From Methyloversatilis sp. RAC08 (GTDB lineage Bacteria; Pseudomonadota; Gammaproteobacteria; Burkholderiales; Rhodocyclaceae), in the NCBI RefSeq assembly GCF_001713355.1, contig NZ_CP016448.1:1736001-1800000 (forward strand): a stretch of DNA of 64,000 nt, given 5' to 3'. This document shows, piece after piece, positions 34,913 through 41,282 of this stretch; the stretch's first letter is position 1, and every line of letters begins with the position of its first letter. The notes under the pieces were generated by a model. The model ran no database searches and was not told where the DNA came from. It saw only the letters and a list, made by a program, of their open reading frames with translations. Both the position numbers and the translations under genes were made by a program.

Positions 34913-36439
34913 TCAGGTACCCAGACCCAGCTTCTGTGCCAGCCCGATACGTTGCAGCTTGCCGGTTGCACCCTTGGGAATTTCGTCCATGAACAGAATC
35001 TTGCGCGGCACCTTGAAGTCGGCGAGCTTCGTCGCGGCAAACGCCTGGATTTCCTTGTCGGTCGCGCTCTGGCCTTCGCGCAGCACGACGACTGCGCCGA
35101 CTTCCTCGCCCAGCTTCGGGTGCGGAATGCCGAACGTCACGACCTGGGAGACCGCAGGGTGATCCATCAACACTTCGTCGACCTCGCGCGGCGAAATCTT
35201 CTCGCCACCGCGGTTGATGATTTCCTTCAGGCGACCGGTCAGCGACAGATAGCCCTCGGCGTCCTTGCTGCCCTGATCACCGGTGCGGAACCAGCCGTGC
35301 GTGAAACCTTCCTTGTTCGCCTTCTCGTTGTTTTCGTAGCCAGGCGTCACGTTGGCGCCGCGGATGACGATTTCGCCGATCTCGCCAGCCGGCAGGATGT
35401 TGCCGTCGTCGTCCATGATTTCCACTTCGGGACCGGCCGCCAGTCCGACGGCACCCGGCTTGCGCGGACGCGGCGGCAGCGGGTTGGACGCCATCTGGTG
35501 CGAAGCTTCCGTCATGCCGTATGCCTCGATCAGCGGTGCCCCGAACACCTCTTCCAGTTCGCGGATGACCTGCGGCGGAATCGACGACGACGACGAGCGC
35601 AGGAAGCGCAGCGGGTTGCGGGCAATCGTTTCCTTGTTGCGCGATGCGCGTGACAGGATGGCCTGGTGCATCGTCGGCACCGCGGTGTACCAGGTCGGAC
35701 GCGCTTCATCCATCCAGGAGAAGAACTTCAGTGCGTCGAAGCCCGGCGTGCAGAACACCGATGCGCCGGCGGACAGCGGCGCCATGATGCCGGCGATCAG
35801 GCCATGGATATGGAACAGCGGCATGATGTTCAGGCCGCGATCCTTTTCGGTGAAGGCAAGCGTTGCGCAGATGTTCTGCGCCGAAGCGCACACGTTGCGC
35901 TGGGTCAGCGGCACGATCTTCGGGCGTGAGGTCGTGCCCGAGGTGTGCAGCACGAGTGCCACATCGTCCGGCTGGGCATTGCCCGGGTGCGCCGGCGCAG
36001 ACACGTCGGCCGCCTCGCGCGGCTCCAGCGTGAAATCTCCAGCGGCGTCCTGCGCCACCAGATCGATGACGCGAACACCCAGCTTCTTCGCCACCTCGAT
36101 GGCCGGCGACACGCTGCCGCGGTCGACCACGAGCGCCCGGGCGTTCAGGTCGGAAAGATAGAACTCGAATTCTTCCGCACGATAGCCGGCGTTGAGCGGC
36201 GCAGCCGTGGCGCCGGCGGCGATGCTGATGAATGCGCTGGCCATGTCCGGGCCGTTCGGCAGCACGATGGCGACGCGATCATTGCGGCCGATGCCGAGCG
36301 CGTTCAGGCGTGCGATGGTGCGTGCCATCAGGGCACGCAGCTGACCGAAGCTCAGGTCCGAACGCGCCGGCGCAGACAGCGCGACGGATGCATCGGCTCC
36401 AGTGGAAAACAGCTCGATCAGCGTAGAGGTGGCCGACAT
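34913..36439 (-). CDS. Acyl-CoA synthetase, oxalyl-CoA synthetase (AAE3/Pcs60)-like
   Basis: 508 residues of the ANL superfamily. The AMP-binding P-loop is H-T-S-G-T-T-S-R-P-K. F-H-I-H-G-L-I-A-G, W-Y-T-A-V-P-T-M-H-Q, Y-G-M-T-E-A-S-H-Q-M-A-S-N-P and I-N-R-G-G-E-K-I-S-P-R-E-V-D are all close to the plant AAE3 and yeast Pcs60 oxalyl-CoA synthetases as I remember them. The catalytic Lys is in K-G-A-T-G-K-L-Q-R. An ACGGAG site 5 bases ahead fixes the ATG at 36439; 14 codons of open frame upstream are ignored. It is first in a unit with tctCBA and a PanE-type reductase. Confidence 0.87.
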   Translation of the reverse strand: MSATSTLIELFSTGADASVALSAPARSDLSFGQLRALMARTIARLNALGIGRNDRVAIVLPNGPDMASAFISIAAGATAAPLNAGYRAEEFEFYLSDLNARALVVDRGSVSPAIEVAKKLGVRVIDLVAQDAAGDFTLEPREAADVSAPAHPGNAQPDDVALVLHTSGTTSRPKIVPLTQRNVCASAQNICATLAFTEKDRGLNIMPLFHIHGLIAGIMAPLSAGASVFCTPGFDALKFFSWMDEARPTWYTAVPTMHQAILSRASRNKETIARNPLRFLRSSSSSIPPQVIRELEEVFGAPLIEAYGMTEASHQMASNPLPPRPRKPGAVGLAAGPEVEIMDDDGNILPAGEIGEIVIRGANVTPGYENNEKANKEGFTHGWFRTGDQGSKDAEGYLSLTGRLKEIINRGGEKISPREVDEVLMDHPAVSQVVTFGIPHPKLGEEVGAVVVLREGQSATDKEIQAFAATKLADFKVPRKILFMDEIPKGATGKLQRIGLAQKLGLGT

Positions 36440-36772
36440 ACAGACTCCGTAAGACAGTTTGAAATTCAAGAAGCCGCCCATCGCGTGCTTCGGGGTTCCG
36501 CAGACGCAAGCCGACAGGTCTCCGCGGACAACCGCTGTTCCGCAAAAGCAAAACGATGGGGGGTGTGAGTGTCGTCCATAACGAACGATCGTTCAAGCCA
36601 TGCCCGCACCAAGCGATCAGCTTATGCAAAACTTTGCTGCAAAGACACTGAGTTGGAACAGTCTGTGGCAGATAAGCCACAAGACAATGGCTGCGATGTG
36701 TCTCATCGCCAACCAGAGGCGGTCACCTCGGTGACCGTACCGCGCGCCCGGGGTGGTGGGCTGTCGGTAGGG
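36440..36772. other. Intergenic region upstream of the CoA ligase cluster
   Basis: No gene is seen here on either strand. It holds the ligase leader, a 12-bp palindrome at 36583-36594, and a small perfect 7-bp hairpin at 36721-36736 just past the 6S RNA. Short open frames on the plus strand lack ribosome sites and family likeness. Confidence 0.7.
36583..36594. promoter_or_regulatory. Perfect 12-bp palindrome, candidate operator
   Basis: GAACGATCGTTC is a perfect palindrome 144 bases ahead of the CoA ligase start. On the minus strand it overlaps a possible -35 hexamer (TTGAAC) with a weak -10 (GACACT) 17 bases on. Size and symmetry suit a TetR-type repressor site. No regulator gene is next to it in this window. 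Confidence 0.5.
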
Positions 36773-36953
36773 GGACCCCCGCGCATGTCGCTAGGCCGGC
36801 ATCCTGAACCGAGGGTTCAGAGCGGCTGCGTTCCTGCCGCATCAGGCCAGCCCGTGAAGGGCCGGCACAACAGCGGCGTCCTAGGTTCGCAACCTCATGC
36901 CAATCAACATTGGTTCAAGGAATCTATGACCTTGGCGAACACCGCAGGGGATT
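36773..36953 (-). ncRNA. ssrS: 6S RNA
   Basis: About 181 nt, reading from 36953 down. The 5' arm CCCCTGCGGTGTTCGC (36950-36935) pairs with the 3' arm GCGACATGCGCGGGG (36791-36777) with small bulges, closing a long rod. Inside are ATTCCTTGAACC and a distal CTGAACC / GGTTCAG hairpin, features shared with 6S RNAs. Size is close to E. coli 6S (184 nt), and the place, 37 bases downstream of zapA on the same strand, is the classical one. 6S RNA binds sigma-70 RNA polymerase in stationary phase. Ends are approximate. Confidence 0.85.
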
Positions 36954-36989
36954 GGTGCTCAGGGCGTTCAACCCTGACGCAAACGGCAT

Positions 36990-37307
36990 CTAGAACAGCT
37001 TTTCCTGACTGGAAAGCACCTCTTCGATACGCGATTGCATGGAATTGATTCTACGCCGCAGCGGCACCAAATCAACACCGCCGGTCGCCTGCATCTGAAA
37101 AATTTCGTGTGCAAGATTGAGCGCGCACATCACCGCAAGCCGTTCTCCCGATGCGCGCGTCGTTTCCGCCAGATCACGCATGCGGCGCTCGACCAGTTCG
37201 ACCGAGGCATTCAGTGCGTCGCGATCACCTTCCCGGCATTGCACCCGGTACTCGCGTCCGAGGATCGTGATTTCAGTGGTTTCCGCCTGCGCGGGTTCGC
37301 GGCTCAT
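36990..37307 (-). CDS. zapA: Cell division protein ZapA
   Basis: 105 residues. ZapA stabilises FtsZ protofilaments at the division ring. The N-terminal half has I-T-I-L-G-R-E-Y-R-V-Q-C and the region V-M-C-A-L-N-L-A-H-E-I, both typical; the C-terminal half is a coiled coil. Length matches the family (about 100). The start overlaps the stop of the upstream coiled-coil gene by 4 bases, and 6S RNA follows its stop. Confidence 0.94.
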   Translation of the reverse strand: MSREPAQAETTEITILGREYRVQCREGDRDALNASVELVERRMRDLAETTRASGERLAVMCALNLAHEIFQMQATGGVDLVPLRRRINSMQSRIEEVLSSQEKLF

Positions 37308-37498
37308 TCCTGTGGCAACCTTTCGAGCAGACTGCTCACCTTCTCGCGCGCCGCTTCGACCTTGTCGCCGAGCACCCTGTTCTCGCCTTCCAGCGCCGCC
37401 ACGCGGTTGCGCAGCACGATGTTTTCATCGTGCAGCGCCCCGAATCGACCGAGCAGGATGTCGAGACGGTCGCCCAATTGATTGATATCGTGATCCAT
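37304..37498 (-). CDS. ZapB-like coiled-coil protein (TIGR02449 type)
   Basis: 64 residues, almost entirely a heptad coiled coil (L-G-D-R-L-D-I-L-L, E-N-I-V-L-R-N-R-V, L-E-G-E-N-R-V-L). Small coiled-coil proteins of this kind stand directly before zapA in many beta- and gammaproteobacteria and are thought to act with it at the septum. The 4-base overlap with zapA supports joint function. M-D-H-D at 37498 is the family start; a longer open frame upstream is not used. Confidence 0.85.
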   Translation of the reverse strand: MDHDINQLGDRLDILLGRFGALHDENIVLRNRVAALEGENRVLGDKVEAAREKVSSLLERLPQE

Positions 37499-37563
37499 CG
37501 GCGAACTATAGGGGGGCGCCCATCGGGCGGTCAAGACAAGTACCGGCCGGGCGGCGGCACAAA

Positions 37564-37593
37564 AGAAAAAGCCACTCGCGGGAGTGGCTTTTT
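37564..37593. terminator. Terminator with T-runs on both strands
   Basis: A 7-bp stem (GCCACTC / GAGTGGC) with a GCGG loop. It has seven A residues in a near run on the left and five T on the right. On the minus strand it lies 38 bases past the small exported protein gene, which it most likely terminates, insulating the zap genes. Confidence 0.88.
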
Positions 37594-37631
37594 CAGGTGA
37601 GCGGCGGAGGCAAACCCGCCGGGTCGTGCGA

Positions 37632-37886
37632 TCAACGCGCCAGTTCGGCCGTATCGATACGCTTTTCGGCGGACGTTTCGGCAACCTGGCCGCCACCCAC
37701 CTTGCGGGTGAACACCCAGCGTGACGGCGTACGCACGAAGGCGTAACCGGTCTTGGCATCGATGAACACCTTGTAGTCTTCGGGGTGTCCGACCGCCTTC
37801 GACGATTCGGCGGCATCGGCAGACACCGCAAAAGCCGAAAGTGAAAGGCTCGCAGCAAGCAAGATACGCAGTGCAGTGGTTTTCAT
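37632..37886 (-). CDS. Small exported protein of unknown function
   Basis: 84 residues with a signal peptide (about 1-25, A-D-A-A-E). The 59-residue mature part has K-V-F-I-D-A-K-T-G-Y-A-F-V-R-T and W-V-F-T-R-K-V-G-G-G, probably a small beta structure. No Cys remains. I do not recognise the family. It has its own terminator, and an 8-bp inverted repeat (AGTTGTTG / CAACAACT at 37914-37921 and 37941-37948) lies 28 bases ahead of the start, a possible operator. Confidence 0.75.
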   Translation of the reverse strand: MKTTALRILLAASLSLSAFAVSADAAESSKAVGHPEDYKVFIDAKTGYAFVRTPSRWVFTRKVGGGQVAETSAEKRIDTAELAR

Positions 37887-38100
37887 GATGAAGCTCCCAG
37901 CAAGTTAAAAAGCAGTTGTTGGATTGAATGTAGTGCACTGCAACAACTCTTTCAACCCCGCACCAGTAATGGATTGTGACGAAACTCGTAGTTTATTTTT
38001 GCGGCGCAGCACAGTGGGTCGCAAGCTCAGCACAGTGTGTCAGGGCTGCGACTCGGGCTGGTGCGCCGGCCTGTTCGCGTGATGTCACAGGCGGCACACC

Positions 38101-38682
38101 ATGAGCGGAATGTTCCGTTTGAGTGATCCGCTCCACCTCTATCTGGTGCGCCATCCGAAGCCCGCCGTGGCGCCGGGACTCTGTTACGGCGTGACGGACC
38201 TCGACGTCGCCGAAGATCCGGTGGCCTGTGCCGACCGTCTGCGCCCGCTTCTGCCGGCCGATGCGCGCACCGTCAGCAGCCCGCTGCAGCGCGCGCGATT
38301 GCTGGCACACGCCCTCGATCCGGCGGTCGAGACGGACGAGCGGTTGCGCGAACTCGACTTCGGAGAGTGGGAAATGAAGCCGTTCAGCGACATTCCGTCG
38401 CATGGCTTCGACACCTGGGGCAATGCGCTGATCGACTTCCGGGCGCCGGCCGGCGAGCTGTACGCCGACATGGCGGCACGCGTCTGGACCGCGTTCGAGA
38501 CGCACCGGCACGGCACCGATGCGCTCGTGCTGGTCGGCCACAACGGGCCGATGCGCGCGCTGACCGGCACGCTGCTCGGGCTGCCACCCGAGCGCTGGCT
38601 GAATCTGGAATTCGACTTCGGCCACCTGACGCATCTGACGATCGGTCCGCTCGGCGCCAAACTGCGCGCATTCAACCGCTGA
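38101..38682 (+). CDS. Histidine phosphatase family protein (CobC/PhoE-like)
   Basis: 193 residues. Active-site motif L-V-R-H-P-K puts the phosphorylated His at H18; the third position is Pro rather than the usual Gly, a variant seen in CobC-like members. R-E-L-D-F-G-E-W-E and the second catalytic His in L-V-G-H-N-G follow. It may be alpha-ribazole phosphatase of cobalamin synthesis, but no cob genes are near, so a general phosphatase is equally likely. The msbA promoter lies across its 3' end. Confidence 0.85.
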   Translation: MSGMFRLSDPLHLYLVRHPKPAVAPGLCYGVTDLDVAEDPVACADRLRPLLPADARTVSSPLQRARLLAHALDPAVETDERLRELDFGEWEMKPFSDIPSHGFDTWGNALIDFRAPAGELYADMAARVWTAFETHRHGTDALVLVGHNGPMRALTGTLLGLPPERWLNLEFDFGHLTHLTIGPLGAKLRAFNR

Positions 38683-38700
38683 GCGCGCTGCACCTATAAT
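38671..38700 (+). promoter_or_regulatory. Candidate sigma-70 promoter for msbA
   Basis: A perfect -10 (TATAAT, 38695-38700) with a weak -35 (TTCAAC, 38671-38676) at 18-base spacing. It starts inside the end of the histidine phosphatase gene and lies 26 bases ahead of the msbA ATG. Confidence 0.55.
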
Positions 38701-38726
38701 CCGCGCTTCTCCGCACCTGACCCGCC

Positions 38727-40475
38727 ATGACTTCAGTCCAGGTTTCCAGCCGCGCGATCTACGTGCGCCTGCTCGGTTATGTGCGCCCATACTGGGTGGC
38801 CTTTGCCGTCGCACTGCTCTGCATGGCGCTCACGGCGGCCGCCGAACCGGTGTTTCCGGCCATCATGAAATCGCTGCTCGACGGCGGCTTCGGCGGCGGT
38901 GATCCGGATGCCGTATGGTTCTATCCGGTGCTCATCGTCGCGCTGTTCGCCGCGCGCGGCATTTTCGGCTTCATCGCCGACTACGCTTTCGCCTGGGCCG
39001 CCAACAACGTCGTGCTCGATCTGCGTCGCGCCATGTTCGGACGCCTGCTCGCGCTGCCGACCGATTTCTTCGACAACCACAACTCCGGCGCGCTGATTTC
39101 CAAGGTCGCCTACGACGTGCAGGGCGTGACGCAGGCGGCGACCAATGTCATCACCGTGTTCGTGCGCGACACGCTGACCGTGGCCGGGCTGCTGGCCTGG
39201 CTGCTGTGGCTGGACTGGAAGCTCACGCTAATCGTGCTGGGCATGCTGCCGTTGATCGCCATCGTGGTGCGCCTCAGTTCGCGCCGCATCCGCGAATCGG
39301 CGCGCGGTGCGCAGACCGCCATGGGCAGCATCGCGCACACGCTGGAAGAAACAATCGAAGCGCACAAGGTGGTCAAGATATTCGGCGGCCAGGACTATGA
39401 GATGGGCCGTTTCGATGCCGCCTGTCGCAAGCAGCGGCGGCAGAACATGCGCAACATCGTCGCCGCATCGCTGGTGTCGCCGATGACCCAGGTGCTGACC
39501 GCGATGGCGCTGGGCATCGTCATCGCCGTGGCGCTACACGACTCGGCGAGCAATCGCACGACGGTCGGCAGCTTCATGGGCTTCGTCACCGCCATGCTGA
39601 TGCTGCTGGCGCCGTTGAAGCGCCTGACCGACGTCAATGCGCCGCTGCAGCGCGGGCTGGCTGCGGCGGAAAGCGTGTTCCAGCTGATCGACGAACAGGC
39701 CGAGCGTGACACCGGGACGGTCGAGATCGAACGCGCGCGCGGCCGCATCGACTTCGACCAGCTCGGCTTCGGCTATCCGGGGCGCGACGAACGCGTGCTG
39801 CAGCACATCGATCTGGCCATCGCACCGGGCGAGACGGTCGCGCTGGTCGGCGCATCCGGCTCCGGCAAGACCACGCTGGCCCATCTGCTGGCGCGCTTCT
39901 ACACGCCGGGCAGCGGGCGCATCCTGCTCGACGGTCACGACATCCAGAACATCCGGCTGTCCAGCCTGCGCGCGAACATGGCGCTCGTGAGCCAGGACGT
40001 GGTGCTGTTCAACGACACCGTGGCAGCGAACATCGCCTACGGTGCGCTGCGCGACACCGATCGCGGCGACATCGAAGCCGCCGCGCGCGCGGCCTACGCG
40101 CTCGACTTCATCCAGGCCATGCCGGAAGGCTTCGACACGCTGATCGGCGAGAATGGCGTCAAGCTGTCCGGCGGTCAGCGCCAGCGGCTGGCGATCGCGC
40201 GCGCGCTGCTGAAGGATGCTCCGGTACTCATCCTCGACGAAGCGACGTCGGCGCTCGACACCGAATCGGAGCGACAGGTGCAGGCGGCGCTCGAAGTGCT
40301 GATGAAGAATCGCACCACGCTGGTCATCGCGCACCGGTTGTCCACGATCGAGCGAGCCGACCGCATCGTCGTGATGGACCGCGGCCGCATCGCCGAGATC
40401 GGCCGACACGCAGAGCTGCTGGCGGCCGGCGGCATGTACGCCAACCTCTACCATTCGCAGCTCGGCGGCGACTGA
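38727..40475 (+). CDS. msbA: Lipid A export ABC transporter MsbA
   Basis: 582 residues, the same as E. coli MsbA. Six transmembrane helices (about 20-310), then an ATPase with G-A-S-G-S-G-K-T-T (Walker A), L-S-G-G-Q-R-Q-R (signature) and V-L-I-L-D-E-A-T-S-A-L-D (Walker B). The N-terminal pattern and the Y-D-V-Q-G-V-T-Q-A region fit MsbA rather than drug exporters. It flips core-lipid A across the inner membrane. A second ABC exporter at 17.5 kb is more distant. Confidence 0.92.
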   Translation: MTSVQVSSRAIYVRLLGYVRPYWVAFAVALLCMALTAAAEPVFPAIMKSLLDGGFGGGDPDAVWFYPVLIVALFAARGIFGFIADYAFAWAANNVVLDLRRAMFGRLLALPTDFFDNHNSGALISKVAYDVQGVTQAATNVITVFVRDTLTVAGLLAWLLWLDWKLTLIVLGMLPLIAIVVRLSSRRIRESARGAQTAMGSIAHTLEETIEAHKVVKIFGGQDYEMGRFDAACRKQRRQNMRNIVAASLVSPMTQVLTAMALGIVIAVALHDSASNRTTVGSFMGFVTAMLMLLAPLKRLTDVNAPLQRGLAAAESVFQLIDEQAERDTGTVEIERARGRIDFDQLGFGYPGRDERVLQHIDLAIAPGETVALVGASGSGKTTLAHLLARFYTPGSGRILLDGHDIQNIRLSSLRANMALVSQDVVLFNDTVAANIAYGALRDTDRGDIEAAARAAYALDFIQAMPEGFDTLIGENGVKLSGGQRQRLAIARALLKDAPVLILDEATSALDTESERQVQAALEVLMKNRTTLVIAHRLSTIERADRIVVMDRGRIAEIGRHAELLAAGGMYANLYHSQLGGD

Positions 40476-40573
40476 GCCGCATCCGTCATTCCCCGCCGCG
40501 AGGTCGCATCGGCTTATAGTGATCGGGCTGAGCCGTGCGCCCACTGCGCCGGCGGCACTCGAAAGGTCACACC

Positions 40574-40705
40574 ATGAGCAAGGAACGAAACAGCGTGAAG
40601 GCGACGAAGAAACAGCCGGCGTCGACACCGAAAGAAAAGAAGGCCGCCAAGCAGGCGAAGAAAAATGCGTCCGAACTGATGCAGCCGCTGATCAAGCCGC
40701 ACTGA
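40574..40705 (+). CDS. Small Lys-rich basic protein
   Basis: 43 residues, about one third Lys, with Ala, Gln and Ser filling the middle (K-K-A-A-K-Q-A-K-K-N) and a hydrophobic end (L-M-Q-P-L-I-K-P-H). No family known to me. It has an AAAGGT ribosome site and a TATAGT hexamer 53 bases upstream, and no competing gene on either strand. Likely disordered; nucleic-acid binding is a guess from charge only. Confidence 0.6.
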   Translation: MSKERNSVKATKKQPASTPKEKKAAKQAKKNASELMQPLIKPH

Positions 40706-40714
40706 GCGGGACGT

Positions 40715-41212
40715 TCACTCGACCCGGATCGCGCGGATGCCGAGCGAGAAAGTGCCCGCCTGACGGTCTGCGATCATCAGGCCGATCTGCCGTGCGCGTG
40801 AAGGATCGAGCGGTGGTGCACCCAACACGTTGCGGCCGCGGAAGGTGGCGCGAAACGCCGCCACCGGCAGATGCACGGTGGCCCACTGACCGGCCGGCGG
40901 TTCGAAGCTGATCTGGTGACTCAAGCCGTCGAAATCGTCGTCGCAGCGCAGGCTGAGCTTGTAGCGCTTGCCGTCTCCGAACACCACGAGTGCATAGTGG
41001 GTCGCGCCCGGTTCGGAGATATTGCCTGGCTGCGCGCGCACCGACGCGAAGCCGCCGTTGCGTTCCAGCGACACGATGCCTTCGAACACCGCGTGTCCGG
41101 CAGGGTCGGGGCGCAGCCTGCTGCGCGACATGCCGCCCATCACGCCATCATCGATCGGCGACCAGTCATTGACTGTATCGGCCTTGCCAAAATCAAATAG
41201 TTTGCGCGCCAT
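40715..41212 (-). CDS. CIA30-domain protein
   Basis: 165 residues of the CIA30 (NDUFAF1-like) beta-sandwich: D-F-G-K-A-D-T-V-N-D-W-S-P-I-D-D-G-V-M-G-G at the start, then R-L-R-P... and G-L-M-I-A-D-R-Q-A-G near the end. In mitochondria CIA30 helps assemble complex I; the bacterial members have no established role and may bind carbohydrate. M at 41212 starts the domain directly. It follows the FtsX-type permease on the same strand. Confidence 0.83.
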   Translation of the reverse strand: MARKLFDFGKADTVNDWSPIDDGVMGGMSRSRLRPDPAGHAVFEGIVSLERNGGFASVRAQPGNISEPGATHYALVVFGDGKRYKLSLRCDDDFDGLSHQISFEPPAGQWATVHLPVAAFRATFRGRNVLGAPPLDPSRARQIGLMIADRQAGTFSLGIRAIRVE

Positions 41213-41282
41213 GAACGCATTGTAAGGGGCTTGGCCCGGCGGACAATCGTCGCGACCCGCGACGTCCTGCCCGATCATCTGC

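Noticed and set aside
36721-36736. Perfect 7-bp hairpin after 6S RNA as a terminator
   Set aside because: The loop is only two bases and no T-run follows on the minus strand.
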